From contig JAUWXU010000034.1 in the NCBI GenBank assembly GCA_030616145.1, forward strand, positions 1-6,985: a stretch of DNA of 6,985 bases, given 5' to 3'. The DNA comes from Candidatus Omnitrophota bacterium (GTDB lineage Bacteria; Omnitrophota; JAUWXU01). Position numbers and translations under genes: made by a program. Shown here one piece after another: positions 6,207 through 6,985 of the stretch (position 1 is its first letter; every line of letters starts with the position of its first letter). The notes beneath the pieces are model-generated. The model did not search any database, had not been told where the DNA came from, and worked only from the letters and a program-made list of their open reading frames with translations.

Positions 6207-6644
6207 GTGGAGATAACAGAGGTTAGAATGTTCTTAAAAGAAGGCTCGGATAAGAAACTGAAGGCATTTGCAACTGTTACATTTGACAATTGTTTTGTAG
6301 TAAGGGATATGAAAGTTATTGACGGAAATAAGGGTTTATTTGTAGCTATGCCTTCCAGAAAAGAAAGAGAAATTTGCCCTAAGTGTGGACATAAAAATAT
6401 TGTCAGGAGTAAATACTGTAACCAGTGTGGAGGGAGCTTAGAATCTTTTCAAAAGTTACCTTCCCAAGATGTGACTACTCGCCGGTCAGAACATAGAGAT
6501 ATAGCCCATCCCATCACCTTAGAGTGCCGGGAATATATCCAAAAAAAAGTGCTGGAGGCATATCAGTCTGAGAAACAGAAAGGGACACAATCTTCTTCAT
6601 CCAGTCAAAATAATAATAGTGGCATAAATAACCAGATGGCCTGA
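6207..6644 (+). CDS. spoVG: SpoVG-family protein with an inserted zinc ribbon
   Basis: The GTG start gives 145 residues. Residues 1-50 (MEITEVRMF...FVVRDMKVIDGNKGLFVAMPS) and 96-119 (HRDIAHPITLECREYIQKKVLEAY) match the two halves of SpoVG, a small protein that binds DNA or RNA and acts as a global regulator in Firmicutes, Borrelia and others; its role outside sporulation is general. Classical SpoVG is about 85-100 residues, and the two halves are joined by a short loop (SKRTPDGEF in Bacillus). Here that loop is replaced by about 42 residues containing C57-P-K-C60 and C71-N-Q-C74, separated by 10 residues, with SKYCNQCGGSL typical of a zinc ribbon. The tail from about 122 is low-complexity Ser/Asn/Gln. 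The gene follows ispE by 2 nt, so it is co-transcribed and possibly coupled. Ribbon function, probably extra nucleic-acid or protein binding, is inferred. Confidence 0.9.
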   Translation: MEITEVRMFLKEGSDKKLKAFATVTFDNCFVVRDMKVIDGNKGLFVAMPSRKEREICPKCGHKNIVRSKYCNQCGGSLESFQKLPSQDVTTRRSEHRDIAHPITLECREYIQKKVLEAYQSEKQKGTQSSSSSQNNNSGINNQMA

Positions 6645-6704
6645 TAAGTGCTGAATTATCTTTCTTTAGCCAGCCAATCCCTAACAAGCCCAAACAAATA
6701 ACAG

Positions 6705-6783
6705 GGATACAAATGGATTATTGCGGATACAAACGGATATATATTCGAAATCCGTCTGAATCCGCTAAAATTCGTCTGAATCT
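6705..6783. repeat. Symmetric repeat array between spoVG and tRNA-Gln
   Basis: Two direct copies, GGATACAAATGGAT (6705-6718) and GGATACAAACGGAT (6725-6738), recur at 20-nt spacing. They are followed by two inverted relatives, ATCCGTCTGAATCC (6750-6763) and ATTCGTCTGAATCT (6770-6783), again at 20-nt spacing. The inner pair forms a stem of up to 16 positions with two mismatches, GCGGATACAAACGGAT (6723-6738) against ATCCGTCTGAATCCGC (6750-6765), around an 11-nt loop. The outer pair matches less well. The array may end transcription after spoVG, or be a dispersed genomic repeat; no clear T-tract follows. The rest of the 159-nt gap holds nothing I recognise. Confidence 0.65.
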
Positions 6784-6803
6784 AATTAACAATTTAATGT
6801 CTA

Positions 6804-6874
6804 TGGCGGGTTGTGTAGTGGTAGCACAGCGGCCTTTGGAGCCGTCAGCGGAGGTTCGAATCCTCCTCCGCCAA
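6804..6874 (+). tRNA. tRNA-Gln, anticodon UUG
   Basis: A full cloverleaf can be drawn. The acceptor TGGCGGG (6804-6810) pairs with TCCGCCA (6867-6873), with one G-T pair. The D arm holds AGTGGTAGC. The anticodon stem GCGGC/GCCGT encloses the loop CTTTGGA, which puts TTG at 34-36. The T arm GGAGG-TTCGAAT-CCTCC covers 6850-6866. The U1-A72 first pair is typical of bacterial tRNA-Gln. The discriminator is A6874 and the terminal CCA is not encoded, so it must be added by CCA transferase. Length is 71 nt, short but normal for a small D arm and variable loop. Confidence 0.95.
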
Positions 6875-6886
6875 TTCGCGCAATAG

Positions 6887-6933
6887 GATTTAGGTCACTT
6901 CGTTCCCTGCCTGTCGGCAGGCAGGCATAAATC
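6887..6933. repeat. Palindromic repeat downstream of tRNA-Gln
   Basis: CCTGCCTG (6906-6913) and CAGGCAGG (6918-6925) form a perfect 8-bp stem with a TCGG loop. An outer pair, GATTTA (6887-6892) and TAAATC (6928-6933), brackets it. The core is GC-rich against AT-rich flanks and has no T-run directly after it. Such CCTGCCTG-type palindromes look like dispersed repeats seen in some candidate-phylum genomes (from memory, not checked). Termination of the tRNA transcript is an alternative. Confidence 0.6.
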
Positions 6934-6952
6934 ATTTGTTCATTAAGAAACC

Positions 6953-6980
6953 TTGACTACTCACGCCTCGTAGGTATAAG
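6953..6980 (+). promoter_or_regulatory. Candidate promoter for the gene beyond the window
   Basis: TTGACT (6953-6958) and TATAAG (6975-6980) are separated by 16 nt, a reasonable sigma-70-type match. It would start transcription at about 6987, just outside the window. In related gene orders glmU often follows spoVG, but no coding sequence is visible here to support that. Confidence 0.35.
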
Positions 6981-6985
6981 TGGTG

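Noticed and set aside
6705..6783. Repeat units as a CRISPR array
   Set aside because: Only four short, degenerate units in mirrored orientation with spacers of about 6 nt; no true spacers and no cas genes.

Overview
The window carries a run of housekeeping genes, all on the + strand, from an AT-rich bacterium. I see no phage, transposase, toxin-antitoxin or CRISPR signal. The gene set and order suggest an uncultured, probably diderm candidate-phylum bacterium: a secreted tetratricopeptide (TPR) protein, a split transketolase, ispE, a modified spoVG and tRNA-Gln in a row. Omnitrophota-like lineages come to mind, but that is a guess from memory of gene order and is not shown by the sequence.

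Layout. Positions 1-221 are the C-terminal end of a CBS-pair protein whose start lies outside the window. A good sigma-70-like promoter (227-255) follows. It leads into bioY (biotin uptake S-component, 263-865) and, 3 nt later, hisG (long-form ATP phosphoribosyltransferase, 869-1741). An AT-rich spacer of about 87 nt holds terminator-like and inverted-repeat structure. Next comes a 32-residue, extremely basic ORF (1829-1927) resembling the COX24/AURKAIP1 (bS22-like) ribosomal micro-proteins. It overlaps by ATGA the start of a 509-aa TPR protein (1924-3453). Then follow the two halves of transketolase (3435-4241 and 4309-5247), ispE (5275-6204) and a SpoVG-family gene (6207-6644). Short gaps and overlaps suggest one operon from the small basic gene through spoVG. 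The last 340 nt are non-coding apart from tRNA-Gln(UUG) at 6804-6874, and are rich in palindromic repeats.

How the genes fit together. BioY imports biotin and HisG commits PRPP and ATP to histidine synthesis; no other biotin or histidine gene is visible. The transketolase halves should form one ThDP enzyme that interconverts pentose phosphates and glycolytic sugars. IspE is the fourth step of the MEP isoprenoid pathway. SpoVG-family proteins are small nucleic-acid-binding regulators.

Most unusual features: (1) SpoVG carries a four-cysteine zinc-ribbon insertion in its central loop. (2) IspE carries about 18-24 extra residues encoded almost exactly by an imperfect DNA palindrome, which looks like an in-frame palindromic insertion. 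(3) A perfect 12-bp hairpin lies in the export-signal region of the TPR gene. (4) Symmetric palindromic repeats flank tRNA-Gln. These are candidates for second looks; I do not see a clear new multi-gene system here.
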